In this document: one piece after another, positions 1-10,760 of the stretch | Position numbering within the stretch: position 1 is the stretch's first letter | Layout of the letters: every line of letters begins with the position of its first letter | Origin: Petaurus breviceps papuanus | Lineage: Eukaryota; Chordata; Mammalia; Diprotodontia; Petauridae | Assembly (NCBI GenBank): GCA_028583685.1 | Contig: JAMXIF010000220.1 | Coordinates: forward strand, 38,573,662 to 38,637,661 | Direction of reading: 5' to 3' | DNA length: 64,000 bases | Program-made: the position numbers and the translations under genes | The notes under the pieces: model-generated | What the model saw: the letters and a program-made list of their open reading frames with translations, nothing else | The model's database searches: none | What the model was told of the DNA's origin: nothing

Positions 1-92
1 GGGCTGTGCAAAGTCACCAGTCTCACATTCTTCTCTGGAGACCTCTGGGTCCATGGCCAGATATACATCAAGATGACTGGATGGCCCCCATA
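1..92 (-). mobile_element. RTE-tail type marsupial repeat, fragment cut by window edge
   Basis: Read on the minus strand this runs through a TCATCTTGATGTATATCTGG-like stretch to GGTGACTTTGCACAGCCC. It aligns with 54560-54660 (CCATCACCAGTTAACTTGAC, then GATGGCTTCGCAC), so the two are copies of one family. I recall this as a tail found downstream of the tRNA-type head in marsupial SINEs and at the 3' end of an RTE-like LINE; that assignment is from memory. The copy is incomplete because the window begins inside it. Confidence 0.5.
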
Positions 93-699
93 TATGTATA
101 TAATGTTACATGTAATATTATATATAATATGTGTATATATTGAGAAAATCATTATTTCTTTCTCATATTAATAGCCAACTATTAAAATTGAGGAGAACCC
201 AGATTTTTCCCCCTGTCCTATTTACCTATCCAATCCTTCCCAAGAACAAGGTTGATGAAAGATAGAATTAAAATTAAATTTAATTATTTAATTAAAATTA
301 AAATAATATTCGGGTGGAGGATAAAGATTCTTTGTGCAGATTGTCCAAGACTGGGAATGGTCTGGATATGGGGGGGTAGTCTCTCTGCCCAGTCTCAGCC
401 ATTAATTGGAATGAGCTCACTTCTCTTTGTAAAACTCACCTCTTATTAATCGTCAGCTAATCAGAGTTGAGTGCCATCTTCTGGAACACCTCTCATAAAA
501 GGGCATATGAACCTCAAGAAGTGGCCATGCTTTCTTTTATACCATCAAGAGGAGCCCTTTTGGTCAATCACTTACTGTCCATGATTGACAAAATTGATGA
601 TAATTTACTTCAAAACTCTCTCTTTAAATTATTTTATACTTTACAAGACACATATGTTATGTATGCACATGTATATAAAATGTAGGCTAGATAACTTTT
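93..699. other. Unassigned AT-rich stretch
   Basis: It begins with an alternating AT/GT tract (about 95-160) and holds a TTAAAATTAAATTTAATT-type low-complexity run near 260-306. I recognise no gene, SINE or LINE. Open frames up to 72 codons show no family motif. Confidence 0.5.
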
Positions 700-1045
700 T
701 CAGAGAAGATGGCACTTATAGTAGGGGGGACCAGGAAAGGCTTCTTGTAGAAATGTCACTTGCACAGATCTGAAAGGTAAGGATACTTTTTTGGCATGGG
801 ACACAGATAGGACAAAGATGTGGAATCCTAGAAGAAAGTCTGTAACTTCTGTAACTCAGAAGCCAGTTGGGCTGTACTTAAGAGAACAGGAATAGTAATA
901 ATATATAGTATGCTTGGAAAAATAGGGGACCAGATATGAGAGATACTGTTGAGGAAAAAATGATAAAATTTGTCAATTGATTAGCTATATAGAGTAAGGG
1001 AGTGTGAAGAACTGAGATACTGCTGAGGATGATTGGTTGTCATTC
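700..1045 (-). mobile_element. L2 LINE relic, antisense
   Basis: The segments near 735-770 (GGCTTCTTGTAGAAATGTCA) and 935-1010 (ACCAGATATGAGAGATACTG, then GATTAGCTATATAGAGTAAG) match the antisense of the L2 3' region. The same wording recurs in the better copies at 3.7 kb and 25.7 kb. The middle is too diverged to align by eye. Confidence 0.45.
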
Positions 1046-2194
1046 TCTGTCCCTTATAGATGCAATGCCTTGATTGGACAAACTTAACTGGCAATGACCC
1101 TCAAAATCCTCCCTATCCCCTGTGTCTGGGCCTGCCTGAAATAGTGAACCAGATATCTCTGAACCCGTTTCCTGAGGTGGTACAATGTAGAGCTTGAATA
1201 CTAAGCACCTCCTTCAATATTTATAGTGTCTATCATGAAGGGTGGCAGCTGTAGGTATACCCTATTCAACTGTGCTGAAGCACACTTTCTTATTTGCTTT
1301 GATGGAGAACTTACCAAGAGGCTGACATCATCGAATGTGGATTTCTCTTGGGGGGAAAAAAAGAAGGAGATGAGTTTTATTTCAAGAGAAGATAGACAAT
1401 TTCAGTTGGAATAGTACAGAGTGTGTCAACAGTGTAACTCCGATGAAAAGCAGAAGAGATGAGAAAATAGCTGATATTAAAGTGATGGAATAATCTCTTA
1501 TTCTGTAATATCACTTTGTGTGACTTAAAGCAGTGAACCTCCAACCAGGATCTGTCAACCCCCCTCAATAATCTAAGGTGACAGCTTGCAGTTCTCCATT
1601 ATTCCCTGCTGTCATTTAGCTCCTTTGGGGGATTTGATAAATTGCATGTTTGTAGAATAAGTGATTCTTCCAGTTTTCCTGTCCCACCCCAACCCTTGCA
1701 TCCTTCCAGGTGTCAGAATACTACACAGCAAACAATTGGCTGTGTTCTGAGTACGTTAATATGTGTGCAAATTATAACTGCAGGTGATCAAACTGAGTTA
1801 TTAGTGGCTGATGGGCACGATTCTGATTATTTATGCCCAAGTTATTTTTCAGGAATAGGAATGAACTCAGGGAGGGATTTGTTGTAAAAAACAATGCAAA
1901 ACTGTAGTCAAATAATACTGATCTATGTATTTCATTACCATAATAGCAAAAGTCCTTCCCTCTGAACTCCCACCACTCAGCTAATTTAGACTGTCTGCAT
2001 ATGTTAAATAAAGAGAATTGAGAAACATTATCTAGATAATTTAGGAATAAAATGCTCAATTCATTAAAAACTTATTGGGGACATGATATAGAGAAGTGCT
2101 GTCTATGCTAATTATATTTATCAAGTAATTACTCATTCCCTTATTTTTTTTTTTTTGGTCTATGGGCACTACTTAGCATGTGCCTATAATAATT
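1046..2194. other. Unassigned unique stretch
   Basis: No repeat family or coding motif is recognised. The part at about 1720-1860 is complex, non-repetitive sequence rich in TAAT/ATTA words and could be conserved non-coding DNA, but that cannot be judged from one genome. A T-run lies at 2143-2157. Confidence 0.4.
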
Positions 2195-2440
2195 ACTGAC
2201 ATTTATAGAGTGCTTTGTAGTTTATAAAATGCTCTATAATTACCTTATTTCATTCTCCCAGATAGGTAGCATAGATGTCATTGTCTATTTTGCATGTGGG
2301 AAAACCAAAGCACATAAAAATTAAGTCACCTGCCCAATGTCAAACAGTTTGTAAGGGGAAGAAATGGAGTTGGAACGCAAGTGTTCTTATTCCATATTCA
2401 GTGCACTTTCCCCCATACCATAGTTGTTCCTCTAACTTTC
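2195..2440 (-). mobile_element. MIR-class SINE, antisense
   Basis: The order is that of an inverted MIR: TTTATAGAGTGCTTTGTAG, a CTTATTTCATTCTCCCAG block, a ...TGTGGGAAAACCAAAGCAC block (the 'cagatgaggaaactgaggc' region), then AAGTCACCTGCCCAATGTC. Divergence is high, as expected of an old mammalian element. Confidence 0.7.
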
Positions 2441-2664
2441 CACAACTAAATCATGAGTATGATAGTAGGTTTAGTTTGTGGCACCCATCCTGATGAATGA
2501 GAGTGATGTAGGAATATTGGCTTATTGTAAAAATGTTTATCTTGAGCTATCATAACGAATTGAAGTGACTGGATCAATATCTGATCTTTATTACTTCTGA
2601 TTTTTATAAAATTTGCGTATATAAATTCAATGACTTGTATAAAACCTGTGTAAAACCAAGTCAA

Positions 2665-2810
2665 ATCAAGTCAATAAGCATTGATTAAGGACCTGTTATA
2701 TAGCAGGAGCAACTGTGCTGAGTGTGGAGAATATAGAGAATAGCAAAACTATTCCTTGATATCGAGATCAAGTTTAATGGGAAAGATCATTTGCAAACCA
2801 TCATGTACAA
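2665..2810 (-). mobile_element. L2 3'-end relic, antisense
   Basis: CAATAAGCATTGATTAAGG, then an ACTGTGCTGAGTGTGG core, then CAAACCATCATGTACAAAC follows the antisense L2 tail ('tttattaagcacctactatgtgccaggcactgtgctaag'). The clearer copy is at 25.48 kb. Confidence 0.6.
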
Positions 2811-3689
2811 ACAAGACAAACACATAAATGCACATATGTGTGTGCACATATATATGTATGTATATATACATATATATGAAGAATACCTTTTTGAGTTCAT
2901 GTGTTATTAGGTACCTTACTGCTGAAATAGTTCTAGTATTAACACAAATTCTAGAAGGATTTTATTATGTGTAAGCACAGGTTTAGAGGAGTAAAAAAGT
3001 AATTCTTAAAACTCCATTACTAGTCTATCAAGACTTTTTTTTAGACAGAATTACATTAGAGTGACAGAGAAACAATTTGTTTATTAGTATGATCTTGTGC
3101 ATTTTTAGGCATTAAATGTAAACAAACAAACAAATAAACTCAAACCATTCCTAATCCCATGCTTCCTTCAATGTCCTAAAAGATAAACAAATTTAGTTAA
3201 ACTGAATAATAATCTCATATCTTTCCCAAGGAAACAAACCTAATTAAACAGACTCTATAAGAAAACTGTTAGATTATGGATTAAACTACATTTAGAGATA
3301 AATGAGCTGATCTAGGAGAGAAATTTACATGCTACAAAGTGTGAGAAGAATTCCTTTCTCAAATAAGGCAGGTCAAATTACTTGAGAATTCTTGGATCCC
3401 TCCTCTCCCCACCTTTTAATTTGGCTTCTTATCTGAGGAGTGTTTGAGACCTTAAGTAAATTTTCATTTCCCATGGAATCAGTTGCAATCATCTCAACAA
3501 CCTTCTAACAAATAGAAATTGCCCTGGTACTCTTAATAAAAATAATAAAAGAAAATTTAAAAAATTAAAAATTAGTATATCTACACACTTATACATAAAT
3601 ACATATATCCATATGAACATATGAAATTGGATTCAGTCTCACATCATTATAGTATCAAATTGGAGATAGTCTCAAAGGCACTACTAGCA
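2811..3689. other. Unassigned stretch with short simple repeats
   Basis: It contains a CA/TATG microsatellite (2815-2880), an (AAAC)n run near 3118-3136 and an A-rich run near 3535-3570. The rest is AT-rich sequence without recognisable genes or repeats. Confidence 0.4.
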
Positions 3690-4045
3690 TTACAGAGGAT
3701 AGAGAAGAACTTCTTGCTAAAGATGAGATTTAGTTGAGACTTGAAGGGAAGCCAAGAAGCAGAGGTGAGGAAGGAGAGAATTCCAGGTATAAGAGACAGC
3801 CAGTAAAAATACCTGTCTTGTCTGAGGATGACCAAGGAAGCTAGGTGGACTAGAATCATCATGTCCATGGAAGGTACAAGAAGTAAAGTGTGAGAAAATT
3901 GGAAAAAATAAGGAGGCAGATTCTGAAAGGTATTAAAGAATCCCCCCAAAATAATATTTTAGATTTTCTTCTAGAGGTAATAGTGAGATCCTAGAGTTTA
4001 TGGAGTAGGAGGGCATTGATGTCATGGTCAGAATATCAATTTCAT
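3690..4045 (-). mobile_element. L2 LINE relic, antisense
   Basis: The stretch GAGACTTGAAGGGAAGCC, GAGAATTCCAGGTATAAGAG, then TAGTGAGATCCTAGAGTTTA and GATGTCATGGTCAGA is the antisense of the L2 ORF2 end and 3' UTR. It matches 25690-26040 block by block. The open frame of 100 codons here on the minus strand is L2-derived and is not a host gene. Confidence 0.7.
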
Positions 4046-4439
4046 AGCCTAGGGGAAGATTTTTTCCGGAAGTTTTTTTGATTAGTTAAAATTGATTTTA
4101 ACTAAAAAATTAGTACCTATTATTCTAGCTGATCTCCATCTTATAGTTTCTACCTTCTTCCTTTAAAAGCAAAGAATAAGCGAAAAGGCAAAGTAAACAA
4201 CCAGTATATGGAATAAAGGTTCTTTGAGATAAAAGGCTTTTCATATCAAGAATCAATAAATAGAAAACTGCCTGTTCCTCACATTTGTCAAGTTCTATAA
4301 TTCTATTTTATCTTCTGCATAAGTGTTAGACACATATTTTGTCTCAGGAATTTTCATTAGAAATGTTGTTTCTGGGACTTTCTCTTTGGAAAAGCAACAT
4401 GAAACTCAGCTTTTACTGTCTAAATGTTAATCTATATTG
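4046..4439. other. Unassigned stretch
   Basis: AT-rich sequence without recognisable coding capacity or repeat family. A short palindromic run (TTAGTTAAAATTGATTTTAACTAA) lies at about 4082-4106. Confidence 0.4.
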
Positions 4440-4800
4440 AGTGCAGCTGGGTGGCAGTGGATAGAGTGGTGGGTTTGGAATCAGGAAGACTTGTGTTCAA
4501 ATGTTACTTTAAATATTGGCTGAGAAAGTCTTTTTTTTTTTTTTTGCTTTTTGGAAGGCAAAGTAAGGTTAAGTGAGTTGCCCAAAGTCACACGGCTAGT
4601 AATTGTGCCAAGTGTCTGAGGCCGGATTTGAATTCAGGTCCTCCTGACTCCAGGGCTGGTGCTCTATTCACTGCGCCACCTGGCTGCCCCAGCTGGGCAA
4701 GTCTTAACCTCTAGGTGTTTTAGTTTCTCCATCAGTAAAATGAAAGGGTTGGACTTTGACTTTAAGAGCCCTTCAAACTCTGTTGCTCTGATTTTGGTCA
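4440..4800 (+). mobile_element. MIR-class SINE split by a WSINE
   Basis: The tRNA-like head (GCAGCTGGGTGGCAGTGG, TTTGGAATCAGGAAGACTTG) runs to 4530. After the inserted SINE it resumes at 4691 with GGGCAAGTCTTAACCTCTAG, TTTCTCCATCAGTAAAATG and GGGTTGGACTTTGACT. The 3' half, with further flank up to 4843, is the source-like copy of a segment found inverted at 29117-29269. Confidence 0.75.
4531..4690 (-). mobile_element. WSINE1-like CORE-SINE inserted in the MIR
   Basis: It starts with a T-run (the inverted poly-A), passes through GTTGCCCAAAGTCACACGG and GAATTCAGGTCCTCCTGACT, and ends GCGCCACCTGGCTGCCCC, the inverted 5' head. The flanks GCTGAGAAAGTCT (before) and GCTGGGCAAGTCT (after) look like a diverged 13-bp target duplication. 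A polymerase III type B-box word (GGTTCGAATC-like) is degraded to GATTTGAATTC. Confidence 0.85.
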
Positions 4801-4976
4801 TTTATCTTCCTTGATTGATGAAATATAATTCTGGAAAAAGAGGTAGGCTAATTGTGTAGTGATAGAGAAATAACTATTGGAAAGTCCCAGCACTGCCATG
4901 ATCAAAATGACATAAACAACAGCTTTCATCATTCTGGTTAGGATTTGTAGGATAACATGGATAAGAATTACATTGG

Positions 4977-5142
4977 TGGGGCAGCTAAGTGGTACAGTGA
5001 ATAGAGCACCAGCCCTGGAGTCAGGAGGACCTTAGGTCTAATCTGGGCTCATACACTTAACACTTACTACCAGTGGGACCTTGGGCAAGTCACTTAATTC
5101 CAATTGCTCTCCCCTCACCAAAAAGCCAAAAAAAAAGAAAGA
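4977..5142 (+). mobile_element. WSINE1-like SINE with 11-bp target duplication
   Basis: The head is TGGGGCAGCTAAGTGGTACA, followed by CCAGCCCTGGAGTCAGGAGG and GACCTTGGGCAAGTCACTTA, and it ends in an A-rich tail. It is flanked by identical AATTACATTGG at 4966-4976 and 5143-5153, which fixes both borders and shows L1-type target-primed insertion. Confidence 0.92.
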
Positions 5143-5153
5143 AATTACATTGG

Positions 5154-6441
5154 AAAAGATATTGTGACTGGATTGTGAGTTGTACTAATGGAAAGACTAT
5201 TATTGGAGCTGAGATCATAGTTAGATAGCTGCCAGATAGGATGCTGTAGAAATTCCCATGTTGGTAAGATGCCAGTCAAGGGCCTTCTGATCTATAAGCT
5301 TTTGTTGATTTGGTGATTTTATGAAATATTCAACCCTTTATCTGACTTGTCAGACTTTATCCAATACCAGGAAATGAAAGCATTGGCATTTAAGTTTGGG
5401 TTGCACATACAAAACTATTGTAATTGCAGTAAAATGCCTCAGTCAGATGAAGTCAGTCACTTGTGTGACTGCTACCTCTCACTCATCAACTGCTGAATCT
5501 CTCATCTAGTCATCTGGACATTCAGTTTATTGTTCAGCACTTAGCTATTACAATGACAGAAATACATCAAATTGATGGTTATACGTGGATCCAATTGTCC
5601 ACTGGGGCCTAAATTATCAAAATGAAGGCCACAGAAAGGTGAACTTGTTTCAAATGAGACGAGCTGAATATTTGTCTTAAAGTCAGAAAATGACATCTGT
5701 ACGTTCCAGATGCCATACTATACATACAATCAAATAACTAATTAAACATTTATTTATTTATTTAAAATAATAAATAATTAAATAACATACAATCAAATGA
5801 TCACTGGAATTCTGGAACTTAAAACTCCTCTGGAAAGAGAGAGAATTTCAATTTGGTTATTGACAGAATAATTCCATGCATGTATATTTCAAACCAAGTG
5901 CTTTTGCTTTTTGTTTTGTTTACATTTAGAATTTGTATCAAGCTCTTATTTTCTTTTGATATCCCATTAACTTAAACGTAGATCTTACGGAGCAATAGTG
6001 ACTTTTCCATTATTGAGTATCTGTTTCAAAGTCATTTAATCTTCCAGGCAGTATTTGTTGTACAAAGTTTTATATAGCCAAGAATAATTTATTTGCAAAT
6101 GTAGCAGTACCATACAATCAGTCAAATAACATTGAATTTCTTGAATAATAGACTACTGAAGGTTTAAACGTTTCTATTCTCTGTTACATTAGAAACAAAA
6201 GAGGCATATACAGATACTTGAAATTATTCAGTGATGATGTAGTAGCTAGCAAAATACTGTTGGAAAAATATGCCCCCATTCAGAATACTAACATTTTTGA
6301 GTGTGGTGTGCAAAGAGAATGCTATTTTCAAGGAAATATTACATTTAGATCATTGTGTTTTTTGGGGTATATGTTTTTCCCATTTATTCATAAATATGAG
6401 AAGTTCCATTTTTACGCTGTGAAATAATTGTTATTCAAGAT
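5154..6441. other. Repeat-poor unique block
   Basis: This is one of the longer stretches in which I recognise no transposon. The part at about 5370-5700 is complex, balanced sequence and a candidate for conserved non-coding DNA. Around 5722-5800 an AT-only core is flanked by direct copies of ACATACAATCAAAT. No open frame has recognisable domains. Confidence 0.4.
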
Positions 6442-6452
6442 AGATCAAAACA

Positions 6453-6626
6453 TGGGGGCAGCTAAGTGGCATAGTGAGTACAGCACCAGCCCTGGAGTCA
6501 GGAGGACCTGAGTTCAAATCTGACCTCAGACACTTTACACTTAATTAACTGTGTGACCTTGGGCAAGTCACTCAACCTCAATTGCCCTGCCATGCCCCCT
6601 CCAAAGCAAAAAGAAAAAAAAAAGAA
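6453..6626 (+). mobile_element. WSINE1-like SINE with 11-bp target duplication
   Basis: Full-length copy: TGGGGGCAGCTAAGTGGCAT, CCAGCCCTGGAGTCAGGAGG, GAGTTCAAATCTGACCTCAG, GACCTTGGGCAAGTCACTCA, then CCCTCCAAAGC and an A-rich tail. AGATCAAAACA is repeated exactly at 6442-6452 and 6627-6637. Confidence 0.93.
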
Positions 6627-6637
6627 AGATCAAAACA

Positions 6638-7065
6638 AATCTTAAAGTTCAGGAGCATTTTAAAAATTATCGATGAGGGCATCATATTCTGCTACCACAT
6701 TGGCAATTAACCCAAATTGGATTTTATAGTTTACCTACTTTGTATTTTTACTTTTTTTGTAACAACTGCTATATGGTGGAATTTTTTTCAAACAAACAAG
6801 CATACATATAGTCTATGAGGACTGTCACTGTAATATTAAGATGAATCAACACTTTGTGGAAATTTTTTTTCCTGTTCTATGTACTAATATATTTATTTGG
6901 AGATCTATGGTTGTTTACCTTTAGTAATGTGAGTATTTGTAAGTTTTAATTAATTTTCAACCTCTTACCAATGACATTAACCCAGTTGTGCTGGCTAGAG
7001 TAGACATACAGCTTGAGATCTTTTTTCTTGGAATGGTGATGGATTTGCGTTGAACTGTTCACATA
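6638..7065. other. Unassigned AT-rich stretch
   Basis: No gene or repeat family recognised. The 5' end of a simple repeat abuts it at 7066. Confidence 0.4.
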
Positions 7066-7265
7066 ACCTTCCTTCCTTCCTTCCTTCCTTCCTTCCTTCC
7101 TTCCTTCCTTCCTTCCTTCCTTCCTTCCTTCCTTCCTTCCTTCCTTCCTTCCTTCCTTCCTTCCTTCTTTTCTTCCTTCCTTCCTTCCTTCCTTCCTTCC
7201 TTCCTTCCTTCTTTCCTGCCTTCCTCCTTCCTCACTCCATCCTTTCCTTCCTTCCGTCCTTTCAT
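7066..7265 (+). repeat. (CCTT)n microsatellite, about 200 bp
   Basis: A nearly pure TTCC tetranucleotide tract with a few interruptions (TTCTTTTC near 7166, then decay after about 7210). One strand is all pyrimidine, the other all purine. The proline/leucine/serine and lysine/glutamate/glycine open frames translated from it are artefacts of the repeat. Confidence 0.97.
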
Positions 7266-7809
7266 TTTTATTGGTGATACAGATTTCTGATGAGGTTTAG
7301 GGTAGATTTTGACTATAGAAAAATTTTTACTTTGTGTGAATATCATTAATGCATATGGGGGCAAATCTGCAATCTTGCAAACCTGTATCTTCAACTTTGG
7401 CTTCTTGGCTCTCATCAGCTCTGCTGACTGATTTTTGTAAACAGTAGATGACACTAAATAAACGTTATTGGAAAGTATTATGCAAATCACATTTGCCTGT
7501 AGTTTTACTTTGCTATTCTTTCTCTTGTATTATCTGCTTTCATCCAGAAAGCACTTAACATACTTTAAGAGCAAAAACAAACCAAAATATCGCCGCTTTT
7601 CTTTCTTCATAATTACAAACATATTCTAGAGTCGGTGCAGTCAATTTGGAACACACAGAAATTTTCTCGACAATAGATATGTAATTGTGCATTGTGCAAT
7701 TGAATATAATAATTCCCCTGCCCTGTCCAATAGTCTTACTTAAATTGGTCATCACCTTTACTATAGTATATTAAAAATACATGGAAAAGAAATTGAGTGG
7801 TCACTGTAT
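7266..7809. other. Unassigned stretch
   Basis: Non-repetitive sequence with no gene recognised. Confidence 0.4.
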
Positions 7810-8100
7810 GTTGAAAACCCTGTGAGGTAGTGGGAGGAACATAAAAGAAATGTGATAACATCCTCTTGCTTCAAGGAATTTTCAATCTTGTAGTGGAGGC
7901 TACAAGAAAACATATCATTAAAAGTACAAAGTTACATTTGATTATGTGTCCAAAGAGGTTTGGAGGTGAAAGACATTTGGAGGTAGGACCTAGAAATAAT
8001 GGTAGAATGTGAATAGGTAGCATGGAGGGGCAAAGGGAAGGAAAAACCAAGTGAGCTCAGGAATGATGTGGGGAATATATGTGCCATGTTCAATGAGGCA
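7810..8100 (-). mobile_element. L2-like relic, antisense
   Basis: GCTTCAAGGAATTTTCAATC, TTGTAGTGGAGGCTACAAG and the following GGAATATATGTGCCATGTTC region resemble the antisense L2 3' UTR ('caaggagcttacaatctaatggggaagacaac'). Weak but colinear. Confidence 0.4.
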
Positions 8101-8104
8101 AAGA

Positions 8105-8345
8105 GATAGCTTGGTGGTACATTGGTTGGTGCACTGGGCCTGGAATTAGGTAGACCTGAGTTCAAATCTGACTTCAGACACTTACTAGCAGTGTGACCAG
8201 GGGAAAGTCACTTAATCTCTTTCTGCCTCAGTTTCCTCATCTGTAAAATGAAGATAATAATAACACCTGCTTCTCAAATGAGATATTTGTATAATCATTT
8301 AGCATAGCATGCGGCACATTGTAGATCCTCAACAAATATTTGTTT
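8105..8345 (+). mobile_element. MIR/THER1-type SINE, near full length
   Basis: tRNA-like head (TAGCTTGGTGGTACATTGG, GAGTTCAAATCTGACTTCAG), core (TGACCAGGGGAAAGTCAC, TCAGTTTCCTCATCTGTAAA) and an L2-like tail (GCATAGCATGCGGCACATTG, CCTCAACAAATATTTGTTT). This tripartite order is typical of MIR-class CORE-SINEs. Confidence 0.85.
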
Positions 8346-8633
8346 CCTTATGATTTTAGTTTAATTTTTGGTTTTCTTTTTTTCAATCAAATGCTTTATT
8401 AACTTCTAGGTTATATCATTAATTTCCACAAGATTTTGAGTTACAAATTTTCTCCCTGTTTTTCCCCTACCCACCAAAATAGTGATCCCACTGGATATCC
8501 CCTCCTCCAATCTGCTCTCTCCTATATCTTCTCCCATACCCCCTCAACTTTCCAGTAGGGCATGTTATATCTTTATGCCTCAGTACCTGTATATCTATTT
8601 CCCAGTTACATGTAAAATAATATTGATAATAGA

Positions 8634-8640
8634 ATATCTA

Positions 8641-8702
<62 letters not shown>

Positions 8703-8710
8703 ATCTATCT
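8634..8710 (+). repeat. (CTAT)n microsatellite inside the HAL1-like element
   Basis: About 17 consecutive TATC units expanded from an ATATCTATAT seed in the 3' region. The related copy at 19480-19510 has AATAATAATA at the equivalent place, so the expansion happened after insertion. Confidence 0.95.
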
Positions 8711-9279
8711 TAAACGTTTGATTTTAAAACTTTGAATTCCAGATTCATTCCCTTCCTCCCTTGTCACCCACCCTTACTGGGAAGATAAGCAATTCAATAT
8801 AGGTTGTACATGTGTAGCTTTGCAAAATATTTCCATAGTAGATATATTATAGAAGAATGATTATATTTCCCTCCCTCCTATCCCACCTCCCACTTGTTCT
8901 ATTCTCTACTTTGATACTGTCCCTTTTCAAAAGTGGGTGTTTCCAACTTCCCTCCTGCCCAACCTGCCCCCCGTTCTCATCCCTCCTCCCCCCACTCTCC
9001 TGTGGGGTGAGATACTCTATTTAGTGTTTATGTCATTCCCTCACTAGCCCAATTCAATGAGGATAAGGTTTACCCCTGCCCTTTTGCCTTCCTGTTTTTG
9101 CCTCCACTGTAACCAATTTCCCTTACCTCTTCTATATGATTTAGTTTACCCCATTCTGTCTCTCCTCATCTCCTCTCATTATATTCCTCTCTCACCTCTT
9201 AATTTCACCTTTTAAGTATCATCCCTTCCTATTCAATTGGTCCTGTGCCCTCTATCTATGTATAGCTGTACACATATAT

Positions 9280-9366
9280 ACACACATTCACATATGTATT
9301 CATATGCCCACATACCCTCCTATATAGACTTATATTTCTCTCTCTCTCTCTATATATATATATTTC
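9280..9366 (+). repeat. Compound CA/CT/TA simple repeat
   Basis: CACATATATACACACATTCA, then TCTCTCTCTCTC and TATATATATA inside the 3' region of the HAL1-like element. The copy at 46235-46320 shows the same seed without the TC run. Confidence 0.85.
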
Positions 9367-10640
9367 TATTTCCTTCAATTATTCTCATACTGCGAAAAGT
9401 TTCATAAGTTGCAATTATTGTTTTTCTATGTAATAATGTAAATAGTTCAACTTTGATAAGTTCCTTATGATTTCTTTTTCCTGTTTACCTTCTCATGCTT
9501 CTCTTGCTTCTTGTATCTGAATGTCAAATTTTCTATTCAACTCTGGATTTTTCATCAAGAATACTTGAAAGTCCTCTATTCCACTGAATGATCATATTTT
9601 CCCCTGAAACATGATACTCTGTTTTGCTGGGTAGGTGAATCTTGGTTTTAATCCCAGATCCTTTGACCTCTGGAATATCATATTCCAAACCCTTTGATCC
9701 CTCAGTGTAGAAGCTGCCAGATCCTGTGTTATCCTGATGTTGTTTCCTCAATATTCAAACTGTTTCTTCCTGGCTGCTTGTAAAATTCTTTCCTTGATAT
9801 GACAATTTTGGAATGTGGCTATAATATTCCTAGGAGTTTTCTTTTTAGGTTCTGTTTTCAGGAGGTGATCAGTGGATTCTTTCACCCTCTATTTTGCCCT
9901 CTGGTTCTAAAACATTAGGGCAGTTTTCCTTGAGAATTTCTTGGAGGATGATTTCTAGGTTCTTTCTTTGATAATGACTTTCAGGTAGTCCAATAATTTT
10001 TACATTATCTCTCCTGGATCTATTTTCCAGAGCAGTGGTTTTTTCCAATGAGACAGTTCACATTGCCTTCTGTTCTTTCATTTGTTTGAATCTGTTTAAC
10101 AGCATCTTGATTTCTCATAAAGTCATTAGTTTCCATTTGCTCCAATCTAATTCTGAAGGAATGATTCTCCTCAGTGAACTTTTGAGATTCTTTTTCCATC
10201 TGGCAAATTCGCCTTTTTAAGGCATTCTTCTCCTCATTGCCTTTATGAGCCTCTTTTGCCATTTGAGTTAGTCTATTTTTAAGGTGTTATTTTCCTCAGT
10301 CAGGCTGTTGACTATCATTTCATAATTTTCTTTCATCGTTCTCATTTCTCTTCCCAATTTTTCCTCCACTTCTCTTATCTGCTTTTTAAGGTCCTCTATG
10401 GTCTGTAACCAGCCCATTTTTTTCTTTGAAGCTTTTGGTGCAGGATTTCTGACTTCATTATCTTCCTCCTGTTCCATGCTTTGATCCTTTTTATTGCCAA
10501 AATAGGAGTATAATTTTGTGTTGCTTTGTCTGTTTTGCTTCCTTTGATTGCTAATTAATTTTGAGTTTTCAATAAGATTCAGGGTGTTTAATGGATGATT
10601 TGCTGGATTCAGAGTGAACAAGACCTTAGTTCACATTCTT

Positions 10641-10760
10641 CTCCTCAAACTTAGTGGTTCTATGACCATAAACAAATGCTGTGACCTCTAGGAATCTTAG
10701 GCCCCTCTCTGAGACTATAAGTTAGAGAAAGGTTGCCATCTTCATCACCAGAAAAAATGA
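10641..10760 (+). mobile_element. MIR-class SINE 3' fragment (tentative)
   Basis: CTAGGAATCTTAGGCCCCTC, TGAGACTATAAGTTAGAGAA and AGGTTGCC resemble the 3' part of a marsupial MIR variant. Only the tail is visible, beside the 5' end of the HAL1-like copy. Confidence 0.35.

Larger units (their letters stand above)
8375..10640 (-). mobile_element. HAL1-like element: L1 ORF1 and 3' region without ORF2
   Basis: Read on the minus strand: ORF1 (about 10620-9530), a long purine-rich 3' region (9500-8470) and a 3' end containing GTAACTCAAAATCTTGTGG. The ORF1 pieces are an N-terminal basic/coiled-coil segment (MEQEEDNEVRNPAPKASKKK), a further coiled coil (EENHSFRIRLEQMETNDFMR) and a C-terminal part. 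ORF1 is broken into three frames. No ORF2 coding sequence lies between ORF1 and the 3' end. This is the organisation of half-L1 (HAL1) elements known in mammals. A second copy at 19249-21430 has the same joint, which argues against a private deletion. The 5' UTR is missing here. Confidence 0.75.

Noticed and set aside
4977-5142. A tRNA gene (A- and B-box-like words)
   Set aside because: SINE head derived from a tRNA; it does not fold to a full cloverleaf and has a CORE body, A tail and target duplication.
7059-7265. CRISPR-like regular repetition
   Set aside because: Pure tetranucleotide tandem repeat without spacers, in a vertebrate genome.
7050-7490. Open frames of 75 and 143 codons (Leu-Pro-Ser rich; Lys-Glu-Gly-Arg rich)
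   Set aside because: They are translations of the (CCTT)n microsatellite.
9533-10621. Three minus-strand frames as a host coiled-coil gene
   Set aside because: They are consecutive pieces of L1-type ORF1 in a HAL1-like element.
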